This document shows, piece by piece, positions 56,116 through 64,000 of a DNA stretch of 64,000 bases. Origin of the DNA: Blastocystis hominis (lineage: Eukaryota; Sar; Bigyra; Opalinata; Blastocystidae); contig NW_013171867.1 of NCBI RefSeq assembly GCF_000151665.1, positions 374,946-438,945 on the forward strand, given 5' to 3'. The position numbers and the translations under genes are program-made. Numbering within the stretch: position 1 is the stretch's first letter; every line of letters begins with the position of its first letter. The notes under the pieces were generated by a model. The model did no database searches and was not told the DNA's origin. It saw only the letters and a program-made list of their open reading frames with translations.

Positions 56116-56951
56116 ATGAAAGCGGCTGGGTATTACAAAGTCGTTCCGCTGATCGCAATCATCGTGTGCGTTTCTGTTTTCGTTCTCTCGCTCATGGAGA
56201 TGAAACGTGTAAATAAACTATCAGGTGAGTTCTCTAAGACCGTGTCATCTAGATTCTCCAATCGAGCAAGTGGGAGCCAAAGTTTGTCGGACCTCACTTT
56301 TTCCTTGGGCTGTACGGATTGTTCATTATTTTTATCTCTAGGATTCCTGTTCATCAAAAATGTCAGAGTCGAATCCAGTAGGGCTTGTCATGGAAGTGTC
56401 AATACGTTTAGTCGGCTTATTTTTCAAACTCGGAGATTCTCACTAGCGCCTACGATTCTATACTTTGTGAGTGGCTAAATGCGAAAACGGAGTGGAATCT
56501 CCTCTATTCCGGAACTCGGGACGGACTGACTCCGGAAGCTTTCCACACGATTGTGGATGACAAAGGCGAGTGTCTGCTTGTGATTGAGGATGAGAAGGGG
56601 AACATCTTCGGTGCGTATACTTCTGTCGGTTTCAGCACGCGGGGAGGCAACGGAATGGTCTACCGAGACGATCGCCACTTTCTGTTCACCCTCAAAAACC
56701 CATTTGGGATCGCGCCCACCAAGTTCGCCACGAAGTTCCCCCAGACTGCATTTGCCTATGTTCGAAATTACGGGCCTTCGTTCGGCGACCATGGTGATCT
56801 GACGCTGCGAGGCCACGATGGTCACTTTGGCGAATCGCACACGATCAACTTCCCGTGGTCGTATGTGGATCCGACGGGAAAGGGAAATATCGTGTTTACT
56901 GGCAATGAGCGCTTTTCTGTGAAGAATATGGAAGTGTTTTTACGAAAATAG
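56116..56951 (+). CDS. TLDc-domain protein with N-terminal membrane anchor
   Basis: ATG 56116. The first exon encodes one transmembrane segment (VVPLIAIIVCVSVFVLSL). Introns of 28, 30 and 34 nt lead to a TLDc domain: WNLLYSGTRDGLTPEAFHTI, GECLLVIEDEKGNIFGAYT, FLFTLKNPFGIAPTKF, YGPSFGDHGDLTLRG and GNERFSVKNMEVFLRK at the end. TLDc proteins (OXR1, NCOA7, TLDC2) interact with the V-ATPase and protect against oxidative stress; a membrane-anchored form is unusual. Stop TAG 56949-56951, octamer 56958-56965. Confidence 0.88.
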
Positions 56952-56957
56952 CGATGC

Positions 56958-56965
56958 TGTTTGTT
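56958..56965 (+). terminator. TGTTTGTT element of the TLDc gene
   Basis: Exact octamer 6 nt after TAG. Confidence 0.75.
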
Positions 56966-57140
56966 GGAGATGGAACGAGAAGGCGGTTGTGAATCGTTTT
57001 TCGCGTGGAGACATCATTCATTTCAAAACTAATTTAAAAAGACATTTGTTAAATCTCCTTGGAGTGATTTTTAGCGAACTCCTTACTGACTCCATTATTG
57101 GAAATATATTCAAAATTGAAAAGGATTGGAAGGAGGCGAA

Positions 57141-58186
57141 ATGTCTTATAATAAGGTGTTGGATAGTCACATTGAATTAGTAAACTGCAAAAAGGATTTT
57201 TGACTAATAGCTGCGAGGATGCAAATTAATCAGCGAGCTGGAAGTAAAAGTGCTATGTGACAAGGCAAAGGATCTTTTGCGGAACGAACCGAATATCCGG
57301 TCGGTTCAATCGCCCGTTACCGTAGTTCCACTCTCCTTCTGTCAAGGTAGATTTGCGGCGACATCCACGGACAGTTCTACGATCTCCGTGAGCTTTTCAG
57401 TGTTGGTGGGAACTGTCCCCGCATAAACTACCTCTTTATGGGCGACTATGTGGATCGTGGCTATTACAGCGTGGAGACGTGTTTGCTGCTTCTCTGCCTC
57501 AAGGTCCGCTACCCAGACCGCATAACTCTTCTCCGCGGCAATCATGAGAGTCGCCAGATCAGTCAAGTGTATGGTTTTTACGATGATTGTCTTCGGAAAT
57601 ACGGGTCTATCAACGTGTGGCGGAACTGCATGGAGGTGTTCGACTGCCTAGCGCTTGCTGCGCTCGTGGACGATCGTTTTTTCTGTGTGCACGGAGGCCT
57701 GTCGCCATCGATCCAAACGTTGGATCAGATCCGCACGATCGACCGATTCATTGAATTACCGCACGAGGGCGGAATGTGCGACTTGCTGTGGTCCGATCCA
57801 GAGGAAAACATGACGGGATGGGGATCCAATTCGCGAGGCTGCGGGTTTATCTTCGGAGAGGACAGCGTGAAGGAGGTGGGGATGTGTAGAGTGTGTGAGG
57901 GTAGTTCAATACGACGAACGGCCTGGATTTGATCTGCAGGTCGCACCAATTGGTAATGGAGGGATACAAGTATATGTTTGACAAGCAACTGGTGGCGGTG
58001 TGGTCGGCCCCGAACTACTGCTATCGGTGTGGAAATGTAGCGTCGATTATGGAGGTCGATGAGACGTTGCAATGTGAATTTAAGGTAGGATTGAGGGTGG
58101 AGATGGAATCGAAGATTTTTGTTGCTGCACCCGTGACGGTGCGCGGACTGATGCCGAAGAACCCGCCGCTTGACTTTTTCATGTAA
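57141..58186 (+). CDS. PPP4C: Catalytic subunit of protein phosphatase 4 (PP2A-like Ser/Thr phosphatase)
   Basis: ATG 57141 ([12 protein letters not shown]). Four introns (29-31 nt). All metal and catalytic motifs are intact: [89 protein letters not shown] and [15 protein letters not shown]. The last segment [20 protein letters not shown] is PP4c-like. The C-terminus is DFFM instead of the usual YFL, so the terminal Leu that is carboxymethylated in PP2A, PP4 and PP6 is missing. Stop TAA 58184-58186. Confidence 0.92.
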
Positions 58187-58268
58187 AATGGTTTGTCCGT
58201 TTGTTTGTTTGAGAAACTCCAAAAATCGGAAGGTTTTCTTTCTCGCTTCTCACTTTGTACCTGCTGCC

Positions 58269-58687
58269 ATGAGCGCGAACACTAAGGGCAAGACCGTGAG
58301 CGTAGGGGAAGGGAAGGAGTGGTGAGGAGTAGGATAAAATCAAGATCGCTGTGAACAAGGCTTTGAACTCGGATATTGTACAGAGATACGTCAGAACGGT
58401 GAATAGATTTGTGAGATATACATGGAAGGTAGGGTTCGTCGAAAAGTGGAAGTAATGGCTAGTTTGGTACTTTTATCGGTGTCACGACCTGGACGGTCGC
58501 TTCCATTCTTTGCATCACGGCAGTACCCTTTTTCCTGGAAGTCAGGGTGGCTTGCGGAAGTCATGTGTAGTTGGAGCGTGACCAGCTTGCGTCGGAGGCG
58601 GAGAGAAGGCAGACGGACATGCTGCGCCGACGTGGCTACAGCGAGCTGCAGATTAACAGACTCAAGAACAGCAACGTGTTACAATAG
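58269..58687 (+). CDS. Tom22-like outer-membrane import receptor subunit
   Basis: ATG 58269 (MSANTKGKTVS). Introns of 31, 34 and 30 nt give about 107 residues: a helix IVQRYVRTVNRFVRYTWK, a single transmembrane segment FGTFIGVTTWTVASILCITA, then VPFFLELERDQLASEAER, and a hydrophilic tail. The short basic helix before the membrane span and the Pro in the span (A-V-P) followed by E-x-E-R are the Tom22 fingerprint. Tom22 organises the TOM translocase. The acidic cytosolic receptor domain is absent, as in plant and protist Tom9/Tom22. Stop TAG 58685-58687. Confidence 0.7.
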
Positions 58688-58736
58688 GGGGATTCTTGAC
58701 TTCGTTTTACTTGTTGTTTTACTTTGGTTCCTTTCC

Positions 58737-58744
58737 TGTTTGTT
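58737..58744 (+). terminator. TGTTTGTT element of the Tom22-like gene
   Basis: Exact octamer about 50 nt after the stop and 30 nt before the next ATG. Confidence 0.65.
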
Positions 58745-58774
58745 TTGATCCCATACACTATAGTTTTTTTCGCC

Positions 58775-60614
58775 ATGAGTAGTGAAACCGTTTTGGGCAT
58801 TGATTTCGGCTCGTTCTATTGGACGGCGTTTGTGTATTCCAATGGACAGCGGTCTATCGTATCGGACGAGCATGGAAATCGTTCGTAAGGAAATGGAATC
58901 CGCGATCATCTGCTAGTCTAAACGCCAGCATATGCTTTCGCGACAACGAAGTAATCGTGGGTTCCTCGGCAAGTCAGCTGGCGAGTTCATTCCCCGAAAA
59001 CGTGATCAACCACCCTCTGCATTATTTGGACGGGCGCAGCTGCAGTCCTGACTGCAACACATCGATCGTATGGGGTGTGGCAATCGTGTGTATATAGAAA
59101 ACAACTCTGGAGAACGGATATCCGGTGTTCCACCTTCCCTTCGCGAAGAAAACCGAGCGAGTCACTCTGGAGCGCGTGTTCGTGGAGTGTTTCAAGAAGC
59201 TGTACGCATTGTCCGCCCTGCCCCTGCACTCGAAGCCCACGCTCACCGTAGTATCGGTCCCCAGCGATCTCAGCGCGTCCAGCCAGTCCTTCCTCCTCTC
59301 CTGTCTGCACCACGCCAGTACTCTCCTCCCTGCTGCCTCTCTCAACTCAGAACTTCCCAACCCCTCTCTGCTCCCCTCCCACCTCGCCGTCCTGCTCGCG
59401 CGCGAGCTCGTCGCCCCTCCCGCCGACGGGCTTCGCCTCGTCCTCGACGTTCCCGCCAACTCCGCCATTCTCTCCCTCGTCTCCGTTTCCCGCGGGTTCT
59501 ACTCCACGCTCTGGTCGCACCGCCTCGCCACCGCGGTCGGCAGCGCGCTCGACGCGCGGTTCCTCGCCTTCGCCACGCGTGGGGGATCCCCTCTTTTTTA
59601 TAACACGCAGAGGAGGCCGTGCGGAAGCTGGGCCCCGAGGTGGCGCAGTCCGCGAAGGCGGTGCGGAAGCTGCGGCGCGCGGTGGCGGAGTGCAAGGAGC
59701 GGCTGTCGTCGACGATGACCAGCGCGGTGGCGATCGAGTCGCTCTTCGACGGCGCCGATTTCATGCTCTCGGTGTCGCGGTCGCGTCTCGCCATGCTCGC
59801 TTTCGATGCGTTGGGCCAGTACGGATCGGCAATTCCCTCCCAGCCAGGCTGTGCTCGGAGATCCAGAGCGTGCTGCGCGCGCGGCGCTGCCGCCTCGACG
59901 ACTGCGCGCAGATCTTCGTCGTCGGGGGATGGTGGGGATTGACCGCGGTTTTCCACGCAGCTCGGCGATGCCCGCCGTCCAGGAAGCGCTCAGGACCGCG
60001 GCCGCCCTGCGAGGCCCCGAGATGGTGTTCTTCCCGCGGGTATTGGAGGTGGCGGCGGAGGGAGCGAGCGTGCAGGCGCAGTACCGCGAAGAGTTCCGAT
60101 GTAGGGGCTGAGGAGTGCTGGAACGTAGTGAAAAAGTCGCTGCCCGTGCTGCAGCAGCTGGCGGGAAGCTTGGTGGTGCGCGCAGGGAAGTGGGAGATGA
60201 TGATCGCCGAACAAGGAGTTCCGTTCCCGTGCAAGTGCGAAACGGTGCAGATTGGGAGGAGAATTGATGGTAGAGCGGAGTGGTGGAGTGTGAGGAAGCA
60301 ACCAAGGAGATGATGCTCGAGTTCCGACGCGAAGCCAAAGACCATGAAAATAAAGACGACAATACAGAGAACGTTAATGAAACAAAAACGCAATTGGTTG
60401 GCACGTAATGGAGGGAGAGTTGTGGGTGATGCATAGACTGACGTTTGAAAATGATTTGTGCGGCAAGAGCGTAGCGGCGACGGTGAGTCGAGAGCATCTC
60501 GGCGCTATTCGAGTGGTGTTAAGCATCCTGGAGGGAGGTTCGGACAGGAGAAGGAGTGAACGTGTAGAGAAGGAAGTGGAGAAGAAGAAATTCACGATAG
60601 GCGAGAAGGATTAA
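58775..60614 (+). CDS. Hsp70L1/Ssz1-like divergent Hsp70 (HSPA14-type)
   Basis: ATG 58775 (MSSETVLGIDFGSFYWTAFV). Introns of 28-32 nt join DEHGNRSLNASICFRDNEVI, VTLERVFVECFKKLYALSAL, TLTVVSVPSDLSASSQSFLL, KLRRAVAECKERLSS, AIESLFDGADFMLSVSRSRL and IFVVGGCSAMPAVQEALR. This is an Hsp70 nucleotide-binding domain with weak phosphate loops and a much reduced C-terminal part. The 'SLFDGADF..SVSRSR' wording is closest to HSPA14/Ssz1, the ribosome-associated complex partner of zuotin. Two further short introns extend it to TAA 60612-60614. ATP hydrolysis is probably lost. Confidence 0.8.
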
Positions 60615-60632
60615 TAGATTTGAACGTACAAT

Positions 60633-60640
60633 TGTTTGTT
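60633..60640 (+). terminator. TGTTTGTT element of the Hsp70L1-like gene
   Basis: Exact octamer 18 nt after TAA. Confidence 0.7.
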
Positions 60641-60688
60641 GCAGTACACGCTTGGAACCGCGGTTTTCGAGTTTGTTTCAATTTTGTG

Positions 60689-63506
60689 ATGATCGGACGA
60701 GGAAAGTCTTCCGTTTTGCCTGCATGGATGACGTCAGGAGCTGGTGCAAACGGCTCATCGGTTTTTGTAGCCGGAGAGAAAATCACGAGTAGACGTCTTC
60801 TCTCCCCGAATCATCCCCCTATAATCGAAATAGCGATGCTCGCCAGTCCTATATGTCGAGCCAGCAAGCAACGGCTCCTTCAGCAGGATCGCTTCCGAGA
60901 CCGGCGACGTACCTTTCCATTTTTTATTCTTCATTGCGCAGGAACTCAGAAACAAACAATATATTATCCGCTGTGATGGGTACACCGAACGTTCAACCTG
61001 TCCGCGCGTCCAAAGAGACGAGCCGGGCTCCAGCAAAGCGATTCCAGGAGAACCCGGTTCCTCCCAGCCATATCGACAAGCGTGTCCTTTCTTCTTCCTC
61101 CGCTGCTCCCACATCGTCCGTCCCTGCATTCCGCGCCGCGCCGACCGCCGCCCCGCCCATTCTCCCGCTGTCTCTCTCGAAGACATCGCGTCCGAAGCCT
61201 GCGACGGCCGTTTCGGACTGGAGCGTCTTCAAAACCGCAGAAGGCGTCGAGTACTACTACAACCAGCGCACGCGCGCGACGACCTACGAGAAGCCGGATG
61301 AATTAAAGAGCGATGCGGAACGGCAGCTGCAAGTGCTTTCCCTGCTTTTTCTCTGATCCACAGCCCTGTCCCTGGAAGGAATTCCGCACCGGCGACGGCA
61401 AACGCTACTGGAGCAACATCCACACCGGCATCTCCGTCTGGGAGGAACCGCGGGAACTGAAGGCCTACAAGGCGGAGCTCGCGCGGCTCCAGCAGCAGAG
61501 TGCGGATTCCCCGCGGGACTCACGCCTAGCCCCCGCGGCGCCGCAGCCGGCGGCCACGTTCACTCCCCACGCGATCAGCAATTCCCCCTTCATCGCCACC
61601 ATTTCCACGGTTTCCACGGTTTCCACGAACGAGGCCGCGTCGGCTCCCGCGTCGTCCAATCCGCCGTCCGCCGCCTCGCAGCCCGCCGCGGAGCCGGCGG
61701 CGCAGCCGTCCCCCGCGGGGAGCCCTTCTGCGTCTCCCGCGGTAGCGACGTGGTCGACGCCGAGCGAGGCGAAGGCGGCGTTCCAGTCGCTGCTGCGCGA
61801 GGTGGTGACGCATCCGTCGATGTCGTGGAAGGAAGCGGTCCCGCTGCTGACGGGCGACATCCGCTACACGGTAGCTTCGGAGCGCTTTGCTGAGCGGTAG
61901 GCACTGCCGACGGCGGGGCAGCGGAAGCAGGAGTTCAGCGAGTTCACGAGCAAGCTGCTGAAGGAGCAGCGCGAGGCGAAGCAGCGGCGCAAGGCGGAGG
62001 CGCGCGAGCAATTCCGAGCGCTGCTGCAGACGAGCGGCGCGGACGCGCGCGCGACGTACGAGGACCTGGCGAAGCTGGTGGGCGCGGACGCGCGGTGGAC
62101 GGGGCTGGAGCGGAGCGAGCGGGAAACGGAGGTGCGGTTCTACCTGCAGAGCGTGAAGCAGAAAGCGCGGGACGAAGAAAAGGCGCGGCGGAAGAAGGAG
62201 CTGGACGCGCTGTACGCGGTGTTCGACGGAATGGCGCTGGAGCCGTCCGCGCGGTGGAGCGACAAGGAGGCCGAGGTGCAGGCCAAGTTCCAGGGAAGCG
62301 TAATCGCGGGGAAGGCGCTGCGCGATCTGTTCTACGACTATCTCGACCAGCTGCGCGACAAACGCGAGAAGGAGCAGAAGCAGCGGCAGAAGGAGTTCCG
62401 GCAGTTTCTCTTCGACGTTTTGGAGAAACTCCTCAACGAGAACCGAATCCGACCGGAGTTTCACTGGGAGGAGGTCGAGGCCGTGATGACCGAGGACGAA
62501 AAACCGCGGTTCCCCGACGTGAAGCTGGCGCCGCAGCCGATCCTGAACGAGTTCATCGACAAGGTGAACAACCGCGTGCGTTTCGAGGAGAAGGTGGGAG
62601 TTTCGCGAGGGTTTCATGTAGTCGCTGCTGGAGTTCCAGAGCTCGAAGCTGGTGGCGTGGACGTCGGCGACGTCGTTCGAGGCGCTGAACGAGGCGGTGG
62701 ACGCGCTGCTGCAGTCGGAGAAGCGGAGCGACCCGCAGTACCACAGCGTGTTCTCGTACCTGCCCGCGTGGAAGCAGCTCGTGGAGAAGCAGCCCGGCGT
62801 GGCGCGCTGCGCGTTCCGGTGGATGCAGCGGCGGCTGCAGCGCGAGGAGGCGGAGCGGGAGAACTCGCCGGTGAAGAAGGCGTTCCTGGGACTGCTGGAC
62901 GAGTATCTGTACGATCCGGAGCATCTGGAGTACACGTACGAGGACGTGGAGCCGCAGCTGAAGGGGAAGAAGCGATGGCAGGCGGTCGGGGACGAGGCGG
63001 ACCGCGTGCGGTGGTACGGAGAGTTCTTGAAGGGGCTGAAGGAGCGGCTGGAGAAGGAGAAGGAGAGGAAGGAGAAGGAGAAGAAGGAGGGGAAGGAGGA
63101 GAAGCATCGACATCATCGACATCATCGACATGCCAGTCGATCGCACAGAGAGCGAAGCAGAAGCAGAAGCAGGAGCAGGAGCAGAAGCAGAAGTGAGGGG
63201 AAAGAAAAGAGCAAAAATGATAATCGAAAGGAGGAGAAGAGCGAAGAAAAGGACAAGAGTCGAGACAAGAGTCGAAGTGAAAAGGAACCATCGCAAAGTA
63301 AGAACGAGAAGGAAACCTCCCAGAGTCGCAAAGATCGGAGCAAGAGTCGCAAAGATCGGAGCAAGAGTCGCAGTCGCAGCCGAAGTCGCAGCCGAAGTCG
63401 CAGCCGAAGCCAAAACCAAAACCAAAGCCGAAGCCGAAGCCAAAACCAAAACCAAAGCCGAAGCCGAAGCCACTATGGAAGCAAACACAGAAAATATCAT
63501 GTTTGA
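60689..63506 (+). CDS. PRPF40: PRPF40/Prp40, U1 snRNP WW-FF domain splicing factor with RS tail
   Basis: ATG 60689 ([20 protein letters not shown]); introns of about 32-33 nt link it to the exon with [10 protein letters not shown]. Two WW domains: [20 protein letters not shown] with [10 protein letters not shown], and [20 protein letters not shown] with SVWEEP. After an Ala/Pro/Ser linker come FF domains ([79 protein letters not shown]). The C-terminus is a long Arg-Ser/Gln-Asn repeat ([15 protein letters not shown]). Prp40 bridges U1 snRNP and the branch-point complex, relevant to intron definition in 30-nt introns. Stop TGA 63504-63506. Confidence 0.95.
63050..63475 (+). repeat. Low-complexity RS/KE-coding repeat
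   Basis: Purine-rich repeats (aagtcgcagccg, aaaaccaaaacc) encoding the RS tail of PRPF40. Confidence 0.85.
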
Positions 63507-63507
63507 G

Positions 63508-63515
63508 AACAAACA
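63508..63515 (-). terminator. TGTTTGTT element of DPM3
   Basis: Exact octamer; 4-nt spacer CGTG to the inferred cleavage T at 63520. It lies 2 nt beyond the convergent PRPF40 stop. Confidence 0.8.
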
Positions 63516-63519
63516 CACG

Positions 63520-63929
63520 AAAGGTCGTACTTGTATCCTCTCTTGCGCAGTCCCTCCTTTGCTTCAGCCACGTCCTATTCGTAAACAAAGCAGGGAAAAA
63601 GCACTTGAAGCAAACTCTCCGCTTCCTCCGGATAGTTCTTCAGACGAATTACGTTCCCCAGAATCGTGACCGCTGCGTAGACACCAAATAGGAAGACTCC
63701 GATGACCGGGCTCTGCAAATTACAAAATGAAAGAAAAATCTGCCCATTCGATAAGAAGAACCACGTTGGGATCGATCACACGCGAGACAGGTCCGAAAAG
63801 TATGTAGAAATAGGAAAATGTGTACTAGAGGATAGAATTGCCCAAACCCTGTATTACGAAGATTATAAGAGACAGGAATATCTTGTATCTCGGGATACGG
63901 AACTTTACAGATTCTTTACTTCGATCCAT
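63520..63929 (-). CDS. DPM3: DPM3, dolichol-phosphate mannose synthase subunit; stop completed by polyadenylation
   Basis: ATG 63929 (MDRSKESVKFRIPRYKIFLS). Removing introns of 33, about 52 and 30 nt gives two transmembrane segments (FYILFGPVSRV region; SPVIGVFLFGVYAAVTILGN), then LKNYPEEAESLLQ and the DPM3 tail DVAEAKEGLRKRGYKYDL. Ninety-eight codons plus one T remain: after ...YKYDL the next base is T63520 and no in-frame stop precedes TGTTTGTT, which starts 4 nt later, as in PSMA4. DPM3 anchors the catalytic DPM1 in the ER membrane for N-glycan, GPI and O-mannose synthesis. The second intron is longer than usual; its exact donor is uncertain. Confidence 0.88.
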
Positions 63930-63967
63930 TGCGAACAAAGAAAAATGTGTGCAACAAACAACCCATT

Positions 63968-64000
63968 CTACATCGGAGCTAACAGTCTGTTCAGCGCAAT
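63968..64000 (-). CDS. 3' end of a gene running off the right edge
   Basis: Minus-strand frame ALNRLLAPM followed by TAG 63970-63968 and, 7 nt on, GTTGTTTGTTG. The octamer makes a gene end likely here; frame and identity cannot be proven from 33 nt. Confidence 0.35.
   Translation of the reverse strand: MALNRLLAPM

Noticed and set aside
61600-61640. GTTTCCACG repeats in PRPF40 as another octamer intron
   Set aside because: Period is 9, it is in frame (STVSTVSTN) and no splice borders are needed; counted as coding low complexity.
61526-62935. 469-codon minus-strand open frame
   Set aside because: Shadow of PRPF40 exons; repetitive Leu/Arg composition, no domains.

Overview
The window looks like nuclear DNA of a Blastocystis-type stramenopile (anaerobic gut protist). 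Three things seen in the sequence point there. Almost every gene is cut by introns of about 28-36 nt, mostly GT...TAG. Genes lie 30-150 bp apart. The octamer TGTTTGTT follows many gene ends, and in at least two genes no stop codon is encoded before it, so the UAA would have to be made by the poly(A) tail. That combination is established for Blastocystis. All gene models below were spliced by hand from reading frame, splice sites and protein-family similarity; no alignment was run.

Layout. 0-9 kb: a CCDC6-like coiled coil, a methyltransferase/TPR protein, an unknown, a ZRSR2-like minor-spliceosome factor, a GT92 glycosyltransferase, an unknown multi-exon gene and NF-YC. 9-22 kb: class I fumarase, a large unknown with a kinase-like C-terminus, an Hsp70-ATPase/MORN-like fusion, DRG2 and proteasome alpha-4. 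22-29 kb: a WD40 protein, a 2.6-kb AT-rich gene-poor block, an HSP20-like protein, a tiny membrane-like protein and ribosomal protein eL41. 29-39 kb: UBA2 (SUMO E1), nitroreductase, PDAP1, the RNA exosome nuclease Rrp6/EXOSC10 and a KAR5/GEX1/Brambleberry-type karyogamy protein. 39-52 kb: AFG1-type ATPase, a coiled coil, WDHD1/Ctf4, a PIF1 helicase and a cysteine desulfurase-TtcA fusion. 52-64 kb: a Qc-SNARE, UDP-glucuronate decarboxylase, RAD1, a membrane-anchored TLDc protein, PP4c, a Tom22-like protein, an Hsp70L1/Ssz1-like protein, PRPF40, DPM3 and a gene fragment at the right edge.

Most interesting. (1) Two introns, in UBA2 and in the Hsp70-MORN gene, contain no AG at all and can be removed in frame only with AT...AC borders. 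Their 5' ends (ATATCTTTC, ATATCCTGA) and branch-like sites resemble U12-type introns, and the same window encodes a ZRSR2 homologue, the U12 3'-splice-site factor. (2) Eight ultrashort introns in four unrelated genes are largely built of the octamer GTTTCCAC in tandem, in either orientation; both orientations begin with GT. (3) Unusual fusions: Hsp70 ATPase + MORN-like repeats, and cysteine desulfurase + C2H2 finger + TtcA-type thiolase. (4) A karyogamy protein in a lineage where sex is not established. (5) The palindrome CCGCGG is strikingly frequent in the GC-rich half.
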